A DNA stretch of 64,000 bases, taken from Ferrovibrio sp036381655 (GTDB lineage: Bacteria > Pseudomonadota > Alphaproteobacteria > Ferrovibrionales > Ferrovibrionaceae). The position numbers and the translations under genes are program-made. The notes beneath the pieces were generated by a model that was given only the letters and a program-made list of their open reading frames with translations, was not told the DNA's origin and did not search any database. The stretch spans positions 1 through 64,000 of the forward strand of contig NZ_DASVCJ010000014.1 of the NCBI RefSeq assembly GCF_036381655.1, written 5' to 3'. This document shows positions 1 through 11,633 of this stretch, piece after piece; position 1 is the first letter of the stretch, and every line of letters starts with the position of its first letter.

Positions 1-1
1 G

Positions 2-124
2 CTCCGAAAGGCAGCTGAACGCAGTGTCGAGGCAACATGGCAACGTATCGGAAGCCTGCTGGACCGCTTCCCGCCACAGGAATGCGCAAACTATCTCAGG
101 AACGCTGGCTATGCTTCGATCTAA
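2..124 (+). mobile_element. C-terminal remnant of an IS630-type transposase (5' part outside window)
   Basis: An open frame enters from the left edge and ends at TAA 122-124. It reads through an Arg-Lys-Ala-Ala-Glu-Arg segment, then Ile-Gly-Ser-Leu-Leu-Asp, and closes with a Pro-Gln-Glu-Cys-Ala-Asn-Tyr / Ala-Gly-Tyr-Ala-Ser-Ile tail. This is the usual C-terminus of IS630-family DDE transposases. There is no start codon inside the window, so only about 40 codons are visible and I cannot say whether the copy is intact. The neighbouring hydrolase gene stops only 12 bp further on, so the element seems to sit in the intergenic space without cutting that gene. The terminal inverted repeat is not identified. 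Confidence 0.75.
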
Positions 125-136
125 CGGGATTCCGGT

Positions 137-820
137 CTAGAACCGCCCCTCTTTCAGGAAGCGCAGCACGGCGGCGATCACGCGCGGATCGCCCGGCAGG
201 AAGCTGTGCCCGGCATCGACGGCGACGCTGTCGCTGGCCCCGGCCAGCGCGGCGGAGTCGCATTCCACGGTGCCGTCGCTCGGCTCCTGCGCATGATGCA
301 GCCAGTTGATCCAGGCGCTCGGGTTGAGCGGATGAAAGCGCCGCGTGCCGAAGACGATGCCGATTTCGGTTGCCGGGCAGCCGAGATCGGCCAGCCCGAC
401 GGCATCGCGCGCAAGCTCATGCGCCGGACGGCCCAGCAATCCGGGCAACCAGCGCAGCAGCGGCTTGCGCTGCAGGCGGGAGACCGCGAGCGCGCCGCGG
501 TTGGGCGTGCCGATCAGCACGATGCGGCCAAGCCTGAGCGAAGCCGGCGGCTCTCCGCCGAAGGAATTGCTCAAGGCGGCGCGGACGATCAGGCCGCCGA
601 GCGAATGGCCGACGAAATGCGTGCGCGCATCGCCCGGCAGGGCGGCGCAGCGCGCGCGGCATTGCCGGACAAGATCGGCGATGCCGCGGCTGCGGCTCGG
701 ATAGCCCCAGTTCTCGACCATGTAGCCGGCCTCGCGCAGGGCCGCCGCCAGACGCGCCATGCTCCATCGCGTGCGCGACAGGCCGTGCAGAAGGACCACG
801 CGTTCCCGCTCCAGCTCCAT
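137..820 (-). CDS. alpha/beta-hydrolase, lipase/PGAP1-like
   Basis: Predicted 227-residue serine hydrolase. An N-terminal VVLLHGLSRT strand-loop supplies the HG oxyanion motif. The nucleophile elbow is GHSLGG about 75 residues in. A late DGTVECDSA acidic stretch and DAGHSFLPG supply the Asp and His of the triad. The fold resembles small bacterial lipases/esterases related to PGAP1; the substrate is unknown. I start it at ATG 820 (MELERERVVLL) because longer in-frame starts would run into the divergent gene at 903 and add low-complexity sequence. No signal peptide is seen with this start, so it is probably cytoplasmic. Confidence 0.8.
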   Translation of the reverse strand: MELERERVVLLHGLSRTRWSMARLAAALREAGYMVENWGYPSRSRGIADLVRQCRARCAALPGDARTHFVGHSLGGLIVRAALSNSFGGEPPASLRLGRIVLIGTPNRGALAVSRLQRKPLLRWLPGLLGRPAHELARDAVGLADLGCPATEIGIVFGTRRFHPLNPSAWINWLHHAQEPSDGTVECDSAALAGASDSVAVDAGHSFLPGDPRVIAAVLRFLKEGRF

Positions 821-902
821 ACGGGCAAAATAGCAATATTCCCCAAGTGCCGATACGCGGCTGCTGCCAGGCTCGCCGCCTTGCAACGAGGGGAGATGCA
901 GC

Positions 903-1430
903 ATGAATGCCTTTCTCGATGCCCTGCAGGCGCAGGGGCCGGCCGATGACTGCGGCGGCAAGATGGCTCTTTACGCCTGGCTGATCGGCAGCTGGGAGAT
1001 CGACACGGTGGAGACCGCGCCCGATGGCGACGTGCGCCGCCGGATCGGCGAATGGCATTTCGGCTGGGCGCTGGAAGGCCGCGCGATCCAGGATGTCTGG
1101 ATCGTGCCGAAGCGCGGCGCGCGCCATGCCGCCGATGCCGTGGCCGATGCGGCCTATTACGGCACGACCTTGCGCGTCTACGATCCGCGCATCGATGCCT
1201 GGCACATCCGCTGGACCGATCCGGTCGCGCAGGCCTATCTCAGCCAGATCGGCCGCAAGGAGGGCGATGCGATCGTGCAGGAGGGCAAGGACGCGCTCGG
1301 CAAGTCGCGGCGCTGGAGCTTTACGGAGATCGCGCCGGATTCATTCCTGTGGCGCGGCGAGGTCTCGGAAGACGGCGGCACGACCTGGTTCACGCATATG
1401 GAATTCCGGGCCCGACGGACGGCGGGATGA
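903..1430 (+). CDS. hypothetical protein, DUF1579-like beta-barrel fold
   Basis: 175 residues, no signal peptide. The pattern LIGSWEID near residue 28, then a conserved W-x-F-x-E-I and FLWRGEVSEDGGTTW near the C-terminus, resembles small lipocalin-like DUF1579/heme-binding-type families found in actinobacteria and proteobacteria. The biochemical role is unknown. A GGGGAG ribosome-binding site lies 7-8 bases before ATG 903. Its stop codon (1428-1430) abuts the stop of prfB on the other strand, so the two genes converge with no spacer. The family assignment is from motif memory only. Confidence 0.65.
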   Translation: MNAFLDALQAQGPADDCGGKMALYAWLIGSWEIDTVETAPDGDVRRRIGEWHFGWALEGRAIQDVWIVPKRGARHAADAVADAAYYGTTLRVYDPRIDAWHIRWTDPVAQAYLSQIGRKEGDAIVQEGKDALGKSRRWSFTEIAPDSFLWRGEVSEDGGTTWFTHMEFRARRTAG

Positions 1431-2544
1431 TTACGCCGCCTTGTCGGCGCCGACCTTGGCGGCGAGCTGGGCCGCCATGAAGGGATCGAGCTTGCCGTCC
1501 AGCACGCCCTGCGTGTCGCTGGTCTCCAGCTCGGTCCGCAAATCCTTCACCATCTGGTACGGGTGCAGGACATACGAGCGGATCTGGTGGCCCCAGCCGA
1601 TATCGCTCTTGCTGTCGAAGGCGGCCTGCTTCTCGGCCTCGCGCTTCTGCAGTTCCCGCTCATACAGCCGGGCCTTGAGCATCTTCATCGCTTCGTCGCG
1701 GTTGCGATGCTGGCTCTTGTTGGTCTGGCAGGCGACGACGATGCCGGACGGGATATGCGTGATGCGCACCGCCGAGTCCGTCTTGTTGACGTGCTGGCCG
1801 CCGGCGCCCGAGGCGCGGTAGGTATCGACGCGCAGATCCTTGTCCAGGATTTCGATCTCGATGGTGTCGTCGATCACCGGATAGGCGCCGACCGAGGCGA
1901 AGCTGGTATGCCGCCGCGCGTTGGAATCGAATGGCGAGATGCGCACCAGGCGATGCACGCCGCTTTCGTTCTTCAGCCAGCCATAGGCATTCGGACCGGA
2001 AACCTTGATGGTGGCCGACTTGATGCCGGCCTCCTCGCCTTCGCTCTCTTCGATGAACTCGACCTTGTAGCCGTGCCGCTCGGCCCAGCGCACATACATG
2101 CGCAGCAGCATCGAGGCCCAGTCCTGGCTTTCGGTGCCGCCGGCGCCGGCATGCACCTCGAGGAAGCTGTCATTGGCATCCGCCTCGCCCGACAGCAGGC
2201 TTTCCAGCCGCGCCGTGCCGACCTCCTCGCGCAGATGCTCGATCGCGGCTTCCGCCTCGGCGACGACGGCGGCATCGTTCTCCGCCTCGCCCAGTTCGAT
2301 CAGGCCGATATTGTCCTCCAGCGCCTGTTCGAGCCGGCGCTGGGTGCCGATCTGCCGGTCCAGCCGGTTGCGCTCGCGCATGACCGCCTGCGCTTCGGCC
2401 GGATTGTTCCAGAGGCTGCTGTCTTCCGCTTTCGCGTTCAGTTCTTCGAGGCGTTTGACCGAGTGATCCCAGTCAAAGAGACCTCCTCAGCAGTTCCAGC
2501 GACTGCTTGATTTCATCGGCCATCGCCTTGATTTCGGCGCGCAT
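1431..2544 (-). CDS. prfB: peptide chain release factor 2, with programmed +1 frameshift
   Basis: RF2 reads UGA/UAA and triggers peptide release. The SPF tripeptide (SPFDSNARRHT) that recognises stop codons and the catalytic GGQ loop (ASGAGGQHVNKTDS) are both present. Translation starts at ATG 2544, runs 23 codons to an in-frame TGA at 2475-2473, and must shift +1 at CTT-TGA-C to continue as DWDHSVKRLEEL. After the shift the product is about 370 residues, the normal length. Annotators that ignore the shift would start it at 2381 and lose the N-terminus. It lies downstream of a dsbA-like gene and an M48 protease gene on the same strand, 75 bp from the former. Confidence 0.96.
2472..2487 (-). 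promoter_or_regulatory. prfB programmed +1 frameshift site with internal Shine-Dalgarno
   Basis: On the minus strand the sequence is AGGAGG (2487-2482), a 3-base spacer TCT, then CTT TGA C (2478-2472). Both the slippery CTT-TGA-C and the 3-base distance from the internal SD match the well-studied E. coli prfB site, where scarcity of RF2 lets the ribosome slip at UGA and autoregulates RF2 level. Confidence 0.95.
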
Positions 2545-2619
2545 AACCTAACCCGTACGTCGATTGTCGTCGTTGCGCCGGACCATACGGAGTCCGACCT
2601 GTTTCGTCAAATATCCCGA

Positions 2620-3399
2620 TTACCCGCGCGCCTGTTTGACCAGCTGGCGCAGGGAATCGAGCGAAACGGCGCCGGGGATCAGTTCGCCGCCGACGATGAA
2701 GCCCGGCGTGCCCTCGATGCCGAGCTTTTGCGCCAGCGCCAGATTGGCGCGCAGGGCCTGCTCGACCCTCGGGTCTTCCATATCGGCCTTCAGGGCGGTC
2801 ACGTCGAGACCCGCCTCGCCGGCCATGCGGAAGACCTCGGCTTCGGTGAGCTGGCCATGGAAGCCCATCATGGCGTCGTGGAAGGCGTAGTATCTCGTCC
2901 CCTTCTGCTGCGCCAGCGCCGCCACCGCGGCACGCGAGGCCAGCACGCTGTCCGGCCCCAGCACCGGCAGCTCCTTGAGGATCAGGCGGATCTTGCCGTC
3001 CTCCTTCAGCAGCGCCTGCAGATGCGGCTGCATCTGCTTGCAATAGGGGCAGCGGTAATCGAAGAACTCGACGATCGTAACGTCGCCCTTCGGATTGCCG
3101 GCCACGAAGGAATGGCCGTCGTTGAACACTTCCTTGGCATTGGCGGCGATCGCCGCCCGCGAAGCCTGGGCCGCCTGTTCCTGCTGCCTGGCATCGAGCG
3201 CATGCATGGCATCGACCAGGATTTCCGGATTCTTCACCAGGATCTCATGCACCAGCGTCTCGAGCGCCTTTTTCTGCTCGGGCGTGAACGGCTCGGACGC
3301 CTGCTGGGCAACAGCGGCCGGGCCGGCGAACAGGGCGAACAGCACCAGGGCCGGGGCCAGGACCGCCCTCAGGAAACCGGCGAAACGGAAAAACGACAT
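2620..3399 (-). CDS. periplasmic DsbA-family thiol:disulfide oxidoreductase (Com1-like)
   Basis: 259 residues. The hydrophobic N-terminus ends in an Ala-x-Ala-type signal peptidase site (GPAAVAQQA). Residues about 35-90 form a charged helical segment like the Com1/ScsC N-terminal region, which often mediates oligomerisation. The thioredoxin fold follows, with the CPYC active site (DYRCPYCKQM) and the cis-Pro loop GTPGFIVGG. It probably oxidises or isomerises disulfides in exported proteins. The start at ATG 3399 is chosen because it gives the signal peptide directly; the frame is open further upstream but without a secretion signal. It lies 88 bp downstream of the M48 protease gene and is probably co-transcribed with it. 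Confidence 0.9.
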   Translation of the reverse strand: MSFFRFAGFLRAVLAPALVLFALFAGPAAVAQQASEPFTPEQKKALETLVHEILVKNPEILVDAMHALDARQQEQAAQASRAAIAANAKEVFNDGHSFVAGNPKGDVTIVEFFDYRCPYCKQMQPHLQALLKEDGKIRLILKELPVLGPDSVLASRAAVAALAQQKGTRYYAFHDAMMGFHGQLTEAEVFRMAGEAGLDVTALKADMEDPRVEQALRANLALAQKLGIEGTPGFIVGGELIPGAVSLDSLRQLVKQARG

Positions 3400-3487
3400 G
3401 TCTGATGATCCTTGCTGATGTTGCCGCACTATCCCCCGCCACACCGGTTCGGGCAAGCCACGAGACCGTGAGTCGGCTGATACCGGA

Positions 3488-4876
3488 TCAACGCCGGTTG
3501 CGCTGTTCGCGCTGTTCGTCCTTGGCGGCAGAGATGATGTCCTGGGCGCGCAGCCAGCCCGGCGAGCCCTCTGGCAGGATATGGGCGGCGCGCTCGGCAA
3601 GTCCCCTGGCGTCGCGCAGGGCGCCGATCACCAGATAGCGCTCGGCCGAGGCCAGCGAGGCCTGGCCGATATCGCCGGTGCGGCCATAGGCCGAGGCAAG
3701 CTGCTGCCAGGCCATGCTGTTGTCCGGCTCCTTCAAGGTGACGTCCTTGAGGATGCGGATCGCCTCCGGCAGGCGGCTGCCGTCCTCCAGCGCCACCAGC
3801 CTTTGGCCGACGCCGAGCGCGATCAGCGGTTCGTTGGGCGCCAGCCGGTAAGCCGTCTCGATGGCCGGCAGCGATTCCGCCACCTTGCCCTGATTGAACA
3901 GGATGTCGGCCTTCAGTTCACGAAAGTAAGGATCGTTCGGATACTGCCCGATCAGCGACTCGGTTTCGCTCATGGCGCGGCTGAAATCGAGGGCGCGGAA
4001 GTAGGCGAACGCCCGGGCATAGCGGCCGTAGAGGCTGGTATCGCTTTCCGGATATTGCTGCAGCGTGCGTTCCAGCCCGTCGAGATAGCCGACCAGCTTG
4101 GCCTGCATGCGCTTGAACCGCTCGATATTCTCCGGCGTGTCCTTGGCATTCCTGTAAGGCGAGCGCGATAGCCTGGATTCCAGCGCGGCGACGCGCTCCG
4201 GGGTCAGGGGGTGGCTGCGCACATACGGATCCTGGCGACCGACGGTGAGCGCTTCCTGATTGCCGATGATGCGCAGAAACTCGATCAGGCCGCTGACCGA
4301 CTGATGCGTCGCTTCTAGATAGGTGGCGCCGGCCTGATCGGCCGAGGATTCCTGCCCGCGGGTATAGGCCAGGAAATTGCGTTCGGCGACCTGCTGGCCG
4401 CCCAGGATCGCGGCCGCCGCGCCCTCGCCCGAGCCGGCGACTGCGGCGGCGGCGCCAAACAGCATGGAGAGGATCATCACCGTGCTGGCGCTATCCATGG
4501 CATCGCCCATGCGGGCCAGATGGCCGCCGGCGATATGGCCGATTTCGTGGGCCAGCACGCCGATCACCTGGGCCGGCCGCTCGGCCCGCATCAAAAGGCC
4601 GGTATTGATGAAGATGCGCTGGCCGCCGGCGACGAAGGCATTGAGCACCCGGTCATTGACCAGATGCACCGAGATCGAGTCATTGGCCAGCCCGGCCGCC
4701 GCGAAGAGTGGCGCGGCATAAACCCGGATGGTATTTTCGACTTCGGCGTCGCGCACCAGGGAAGCGCCGCGGCGCTGGGCCTCGGCCGCGGTTGGCAGGA
4801 CCGTCGTGGAGGCCGCCATCAGCACGGCGCAGCCGATAGCGAGAGACGAACGGATGAGGGACCTGCGAGCGGCCAT
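3488..4876 (-). CDS. M48-family zinc metalloprotease with TPR repeats (BepA-like)
   Basis: 462 residues. A signal sequence (hydrophobic residues 10-30, ending VLPTAAEAQ) is followed by a peptidase M48 domain carrying HEIGHIAGGH (zinc ligands His, His and the catalytic Glu). The third ligand is in ESSADQAGATYLE. From about residue 260 to the end the protein is built of TPR-like helical hairpins. This order matches BepA/YfgC, a periplasmic protease-chaperone acting on outer-membrane beta-barrel and LPS assembly proteins. ATG 4876 gives a clean signal peptide; a GTG 60 bases upstream would add a hydrophilic leader. It is divergent from the gamma-glutamyltransferase-like gene. Confidence 0.88.
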   Translation of the reverse strand: MAARRSLIRSSLAIGCAVLMAASTTVLPTAAEAQRRGASLVRDAEVENTIRVYAAPLFAAAGLANDSISVHLVNDRVLNAFVAGGQRIFINTGLLMRAERPAQVIGVLAHEIGHIAGGHLARMGDAMDSASTVMILSMLFGAAAAVAGSGEGAAAAILGGQQVAERNFLAYTRGQESSADQAGATYLEATHQSVSGLIEFLRIIGNQEALTVGRQDPYVRSHPLTPERVAALESRLSRSPYRNAKDTPENIERFKRMQAKLVGYLDGLERTLQQYPESDTSLYGRYARAFAYFRALDFSRAMSETESLIGQYPNDPYFRELKADILFNQGKVAESLPAIETAYRLAPNEPLIALGVGQRLVALEDGSRLPEAIRILKDVTLKEPDNSMAWQQLASAYGRTGDIGQASLASAERYLVIGALRDARGLAERAAHILPEGSPGWLRAQDIISAAKDEQREQRNRR

Positions 4877-4943
4877 GGTGAAGTATTGCCCCGAGAACAC
4901 GGCGAAACGACGGCAGTCCGGCTTAGGTAAGCGCACCGCGCTG

Positions 4944-6419
4944 GTGCGTCAATGCGCCCTGCCCGTCCTGGTGGTGACTCTGCTTGCCAGTTGCTCGAAT
5001 TCCGACGAAAACGCCGGCGTGAACCCGGGTCAGATCGATTACCTGAGCGGCTTCATCGGCGGTGTGGTGGCGGACGAGCCGCGCGCCGCCCTCATCGGGC
5101 GGGACATTCTTTCCGCCGGCGGCTCGGCCGCGGACGCCGTCACGGCGGCCGCCCTGACCCTGGCGGTGACCTATCCGAATGGCGCCGCCCTGGGCGGCGG
5201 CGGCATCTGCGTCGTCGGCGATGCGGCGCGCAAGCGGGCCGAGACCATCGAGTTTCCTGCCGTGGCCGCCAAGGCCGGCGGGCCGATAGCGGTGCCCGGC
5301 ATGGTGCGCGGCCTCGGCCTGCTGCAGGGCCGTTACGGCAGGCTGCGCTGGGCCCAGACGGTGGCGCCGGCCGAGCAGATCGCGCGCTTTGGCGACGGCG
5401 CCAGCCGCGCCTTCATCCAGGCGACCCAGCAATCGCAGCCGCCGGCCGCCGGCGATCCGGCGCTGCAAACCGTGATCGGCGGCCAGAACGGCATCCTGGC
5501 CGAGGGCGAGCGCCGCACCCAGCCGAAACTCGCCGCCGTGCTGGCCCGCCTGCGCGGCGCCGGCCCGGCCGATTTCTATCAGGGCGGCCTGTCGCAGACC
5601 CTGCTGTCGGATATCGCCGCGGCCGGCGGCAGGATCACGGAGGAAGAGCTGCGCAGCTATGCCGCCGATATCGGCAAGCCGCTCAAGCTGCCGTTCGAGA
5701 ACAGCGTCGAACTCTACACCTCGAACAATGCCGGCGGCGGTGCGATCGCCGCCTGGCTGATCGAGCAGTCCTATGATGGCGGCAGCCTGATCGGCACGGC
5801 GAAATTCCAGCCCGAGAAATTCGTCGCGGCGCTCGGCCAGGCCTATCGCGGCACGACCGCCGCGCCGCAGGAAGGCTATGGCTCCAGCAGCATCGCCGCC
5901 ATCGACCGCAACGGCCTGTCGGTGGCCTGCGCCTTCAGCATGGGAACGGATTTCGGCGCGCGGAAGGTGGGCCGGGAAACCGGCGTGCTGTTCGCCTCGC
6001 CCTATGGCGTGCCGGGCGACGAGACGCCGTATCTGACCGTGCTGGTCGGCATCAATCCGCGCGTCAATCAGAGCTTCTTCGCCGCCGGCGCCGCCGGCGG
6101 ACCGACCGCCGCGGCGGCCTTGGCGGAAAGCGTGTTGCGGGCCGGCCTGACCAGGGTGGAGAAAGGCGCGGCCTCGGTGGCATTGGCCGCGCCGCGCCAA
6201 TTCCAGGCCGGGCCGCAGGCGCCGCTTTTATACGAGCCGGGCACCGATCCGGAGGTGCTGAACGCCATCGGCAGCCGCGGCATCACGGCGACGCAGAGCG
6301 GCCCGATCGGCCGGGTCAATCTGGCCTATTGCAGCAACGGCGTGCCGCGCGCGCCGGAAACCTGCAGCTTCGCCGCCGACCGCCGCGGCTATGGCCTGGC
6401 GACCGGCCATCTGTTCTGA
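4944..6419 (+). CDS. gamma-glutamyltransferase-like lipoprotein with divergent nucleophile
   Basis: About 491 residues from GTG 4944, giving a short lipoprotein signal with lipobox LLASC. An in-frame ATG at 4875 would lengthen the n-region by 23 residues and overlap the start of the divergent protease gene, so I prefer 4944. The Ntn-hydrolase fold of GGT is seen in ILSAGGSAADAVTAAA, GAALGGGG and the later NNAGGGAIAAWL segment. Where active GGTs have the T-T-H-x-S-V-V-D processing site, this protein has G-S-S-S-I-A-A-I-D, so Ser would have to act as nucleophile. It could cleave gamma-glutamyl or cephalosporin-type amides, or be non-catalytic. Confidence 0.78.
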   Translation: MRQCALPVLVVTLLASCSNSDENAGVNPGQIDYLSGFIGGVVADEPRAALIGRDILSAGGSAADAVTAAALTLAVTYPNGAALGGGGICVVGDAARKRAETIEFPAVAAKAGGPIAVPGMVRGLGLLQGRYGRLRWAQTVAPAEQIARFGDGASRAFIQATQQSQPPAAGDPALQTVIGGQNGILAEGERRTQPKLAAVLARLRGAGPADFYQGGLSQTLLSDIAAAGGRITEEELRSYAADIGKPLKLPFENSVELYTSNNAGGGAIAAWLIEQSYDGGSLIGTAKFQPEKFVAALGQAYRGTTAAPQEGYGSSSIAAIDRNGLSVACAFSMGTDFGARKVGRETGVLFASPYGVPGDETPYLTVLVGINPRVNQSFFAAGAAGGPTAAAALAESVLRAGLTRVEKGAASVALAAPRQFQAGPQAPLLYEPGTDPEVLNAIGSRGITATQSGPIGRVNLAYCSNGVPRAPETCSFAADRRGYGLATGHLF

Positions 6420-6449
6420 AATTTCGTGTTCCGGGTGCGGAGTAAGGGT

Positions 6450-7592
6450 ATGCAACCATCGAAACGCGGCGCCATCGATCCCTTCTTCGTCATGGAAGTG
6501 ATGAAGGCCGCTGCCGAACGCAAGGCCGCGGGCGGCGACGTCATCCATATGGAGGTCGGCCAGCCCTCGACGCCGGCGCCGCGCAAGGCGATCGAAGCGG
6601 CCACGGCGGCAGCCCGGCGCGATCCGCTCGGCTATACGCTGGCGCTCGGCATCCCGGAGCTGCGCAACGCGATTGCCAGGCATTACCGCGACTACTACGG
6701 CCTCGCCGTGCCGGCGGAGCGTATCGTGGTCACCACCGGCTCCTCGGCGGGCTTCCAGCTTGCCTTCCTTGCCGCCTTCGATGCCGGCGACAAGGTTGTC
6801 CTGGGCGAGCCGGCCTACCCGGCCTATCGCAACATCCTGCGCGCACTCGATCTGATGCCGGCGATGATCGTCACCGAACTGGAGACGCGCTTTCAGCCGA
6901 CGCCGGCGATGATCAACGCCCAGGCGCCGGATGCGAAAGGCGTGCTGGTGGCGAGTCCGGCCAATCCGACCGGCACGATGCTGACGCCGGCGGCCCTCAA
7001 GGCGCTGGTCGACGACTGCGCGGCGAAGAAGCGCTGGCTGATCGTCGACGAAATCTATCACGGCATCACCTATGGCGGACGCGCGCAATCGGTGCTGGCG
7101 CTGACCGATCAGGCGATCGTCATCAACAGCTTCTCGAAATACTTCTCGATGACCGGCTGGCGGCTCGGCTGGATGGTGGTGCCGGAGACTTTGCTGCGGC
7201 CGATCGAATGCCTGACGCAGAATTTCTATATCTCGGCGCCCGGCATTTCGCAGGTTGCCGGCGTGGCCGCGCTCTCGGCCTATGACGAGCTTGAGGAAAA
7301 CGTCGCGCGCTACGCCAGGAACCGCGAGATCCTGCTCAACGAACTGCCGCAGGCCGGCTTCGACCGCCTGGCGCAGGCCGACGGCGCCTTCTACCTCTAT
7401 GCCGATATCAGCCGCTTCACCAACGACGCGGCTGCCTTCTGCCAGAAGATGCTGAGCGAGACCGGCATTGCGGCGACGCCCGGCTTCGATTTCGACCGCG
7501 GCCGCGGCCATTACTTCATGCGCTTTTCCTTCGCCGGCGCCACCGAGCGCATGATCGAAGCGGCGAAGCGGCTGAAAGACTGGCGGAAGTGA
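6450..7592 (+). CDS. PLP-dependent class I/II aminotransferase
   Basis: 380 residues of fold-type I aminotransferase. The N-terminal helix carries MEVGQPSTPAP. ASPANPTGTML holds the conserved NPTG, and IVDEIYHGI holds the Asp and Tyr that contact PLP. The Schiff-base Lys is in NSFSKYFSMTGWRLGW, and the C-terminal Arg is in YFMRFSF. The substrate is not predictable; relatives are annotated as aspartate or aromatic aminotransferases. ATG 6450 is chosen because GGAG lies 8-9 bases upstream. It follows the GGT-like gene by 30 bp on the same strand and is probably co-transcribed. It converges with the thioesterase gene. Confidence 0.9.
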   Translation: MQPSKRGAIDPFFVMEVMKAAAERKAAGGDVIHMEVGQPSTPAPRKAIEAATAAARRDPLGYTLALGIPELRNAIARHYRDYYGLAVPAERIVVTTGSSAGFQLAFLAAFDAGDKVVLGEPAYPAYRNILRALDLMPAMIVTELETRFQPTPAMINAQAPDAKGVLVASPANPTGTMLTPAALKALVDDCAAKKRWLIVDEIYHGITYGGRAQSVLALTDQAIVINSFSKYFSMTGWRLGWMVVPETLLRPIECLTQNFYISAPGISQVAGVAALSAYDELEENVARYARNREILLNELPQAGFDRLAQADGAFYLYADISRFTNDAAAFCQKMLSETGIAATPGFDFDRGRGHYFMRFSFAGATERMIEAAKRLKDWRK

Positions 7593-7604
7593 GGCGACAG
7601 GCGG

Positions 7605-8069
7605 CTAGGCCGCTGCGTCCAGCCGGAACGCCACGAATTCGCCCTCGAAGCGCCCGGCCGCTTCGCCCTCGGAACGGATGAGCGAGACCGCGCGGATGCG
7701 GGCGCGGCCTTTGCGCGCCAGCATCTTGCAGAAGGCCGGCCAGGCCGATGCATCCGCAAGCGATGCGGTGGCGGTAAAGGCCGCCGGAACCGGCCGGTCG
7801 TAATCCATCCGGTTCGACTGGATCACCAGCCGGCTTCGAAGCCCTTTTGCATTGAGGCGCAGGTTTATCAGGGACCAGGCCGAGAGGATCGCCAGAGCCG
7901 ATATGCTGCCCCCGAAAGCCGTGTTGCGGTGATTGAGGTTCGGCGCAAGCGGAGCGGACAAGGTCACTGCATCACAAGCGGCGGAAACGACCGCAACCTG
8001 CATCGCCGCCGAGAGCGGGATATGGGCATGCAAATAGGCCTCGAGTTGGCCTGCTGCGTCGTTCGTCAT
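7605..8069 (-). CDS. YiiD_C-type hot-dog thioesterase domain protein
   Basis: 154 residues consisting only of the thioesterase-like domain found at the C-terminus of E. coli YiiD (FabY). Recognisable blocks are HIPLSAAMQV at the start, APLAPNLNHRNTAFGGS in the middle (the Asn-His and Gly-Gly-Ser of the active region), and VIQSNRMDYDRPV. The probable substrate is a short acyl-CoA or acyl-ACP. It sits 62 bp downstream of a separate GNAT acetyltransferase gene. In E. coli the two domains are one protein, so the pair here is the unfused form. Confidence 0.8.
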   Translation of the reverse strand: MTNDAAGQLEAYLHAHIPLSAAMQVAVVSAACDAVTLSAPLAPNLNHRNTAFGGSISALAILSAWSLINLRLNAKGLRSRLVIQSNRMDYDRPVPAAFTATASLADASAWPAFCKMLARKGRARIRAVSLIRSEGEAAGRFEGEFVAFRLDAAA

Positions 8070-8131
8070 TCGCCGCCCATGGCGCCCTCGCCCCGCCGGA
8101 ACGGATCAGAGCAGGACGCGCCGGTTGAGGC

Positions 8132-8599
8132 CTACACCGCCGCCGCGAGCGTCTTGGCCATATGGACCAGTTCGCGGCCTTCATGCAGCTCGATGCCGGT
8201 CTCGACATAGCCGAGATGGGCATAGAGCTGCCGGTTGTCGGTGAACAGCGCGTTGGTGTAAAGGCGGATTTCGGTCAGGCCGCGCTTGCGCGCCTCGGCC
8301 TCGGCGAAATCGAGCAGGCGGCGGCCGAGACCGACGCCCTGCTGCGTCGGATCGACGGCGACGCTCCAGATCAGCAGGTGATCCGCAGCCGTGCGCAACA
8401 CCAGCGCACCGGCCAGCACGTCTTCGGCGCCATCGACCACCCAGACCTCGTATTCCTCCAGGAGGCGCCTGGCGTCTTCCGCCATCGGCTGCGGCGCCGT
8501 GCCGAGCAGCGGGACATACTTCACATATGCCCGCTTCTGCAGCGCAGCGAGATGCGCCTCGTCCTTCTGGCTGGCGCGGCGGATCGGCGCTTGCTTCAC
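8132..8599 (-). CDS. GNAT-family N-acetyltransferase
   Basis: 155 residues, single GNAT fold. The beta4 strand LLIWSVAVDP leads into the acetyl-CoA pyrophosphate loop QQGVGLGRRLL (the Q/RxxGxG/A motif A). The closing block is LYTNALFTDNRQLYAHLGYVE. The start is GTG 8599, 10 bp after the stop of rne, so it is likely part of the rne transcript. Its gene neighbour supplies the thioesterase-like half of an E. coli YiiD-type protein, which suggests the two act together on acyl carriers. The acceptor substrate is unknown. Confidence 0.82.
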   Translation of the reverse strand: MKQAPIRRASQKDEAHLAALQKRAYVKYVPLLGTAPQPMAEDARRLLEEYEVWVVDGAEDVLAGALVLRTAADHLLIWSVAVDPTQQGVGLGRRLLDFAEAEARKRGLTEIRLYTNALFTDNRQLYAHLGYVETGIELHEGRELVHMAKTLAAAV

Positions 8600-8609
8600 G
8601 TGACCACTC

Positions 8610-11633
<3,024 letters not shown>

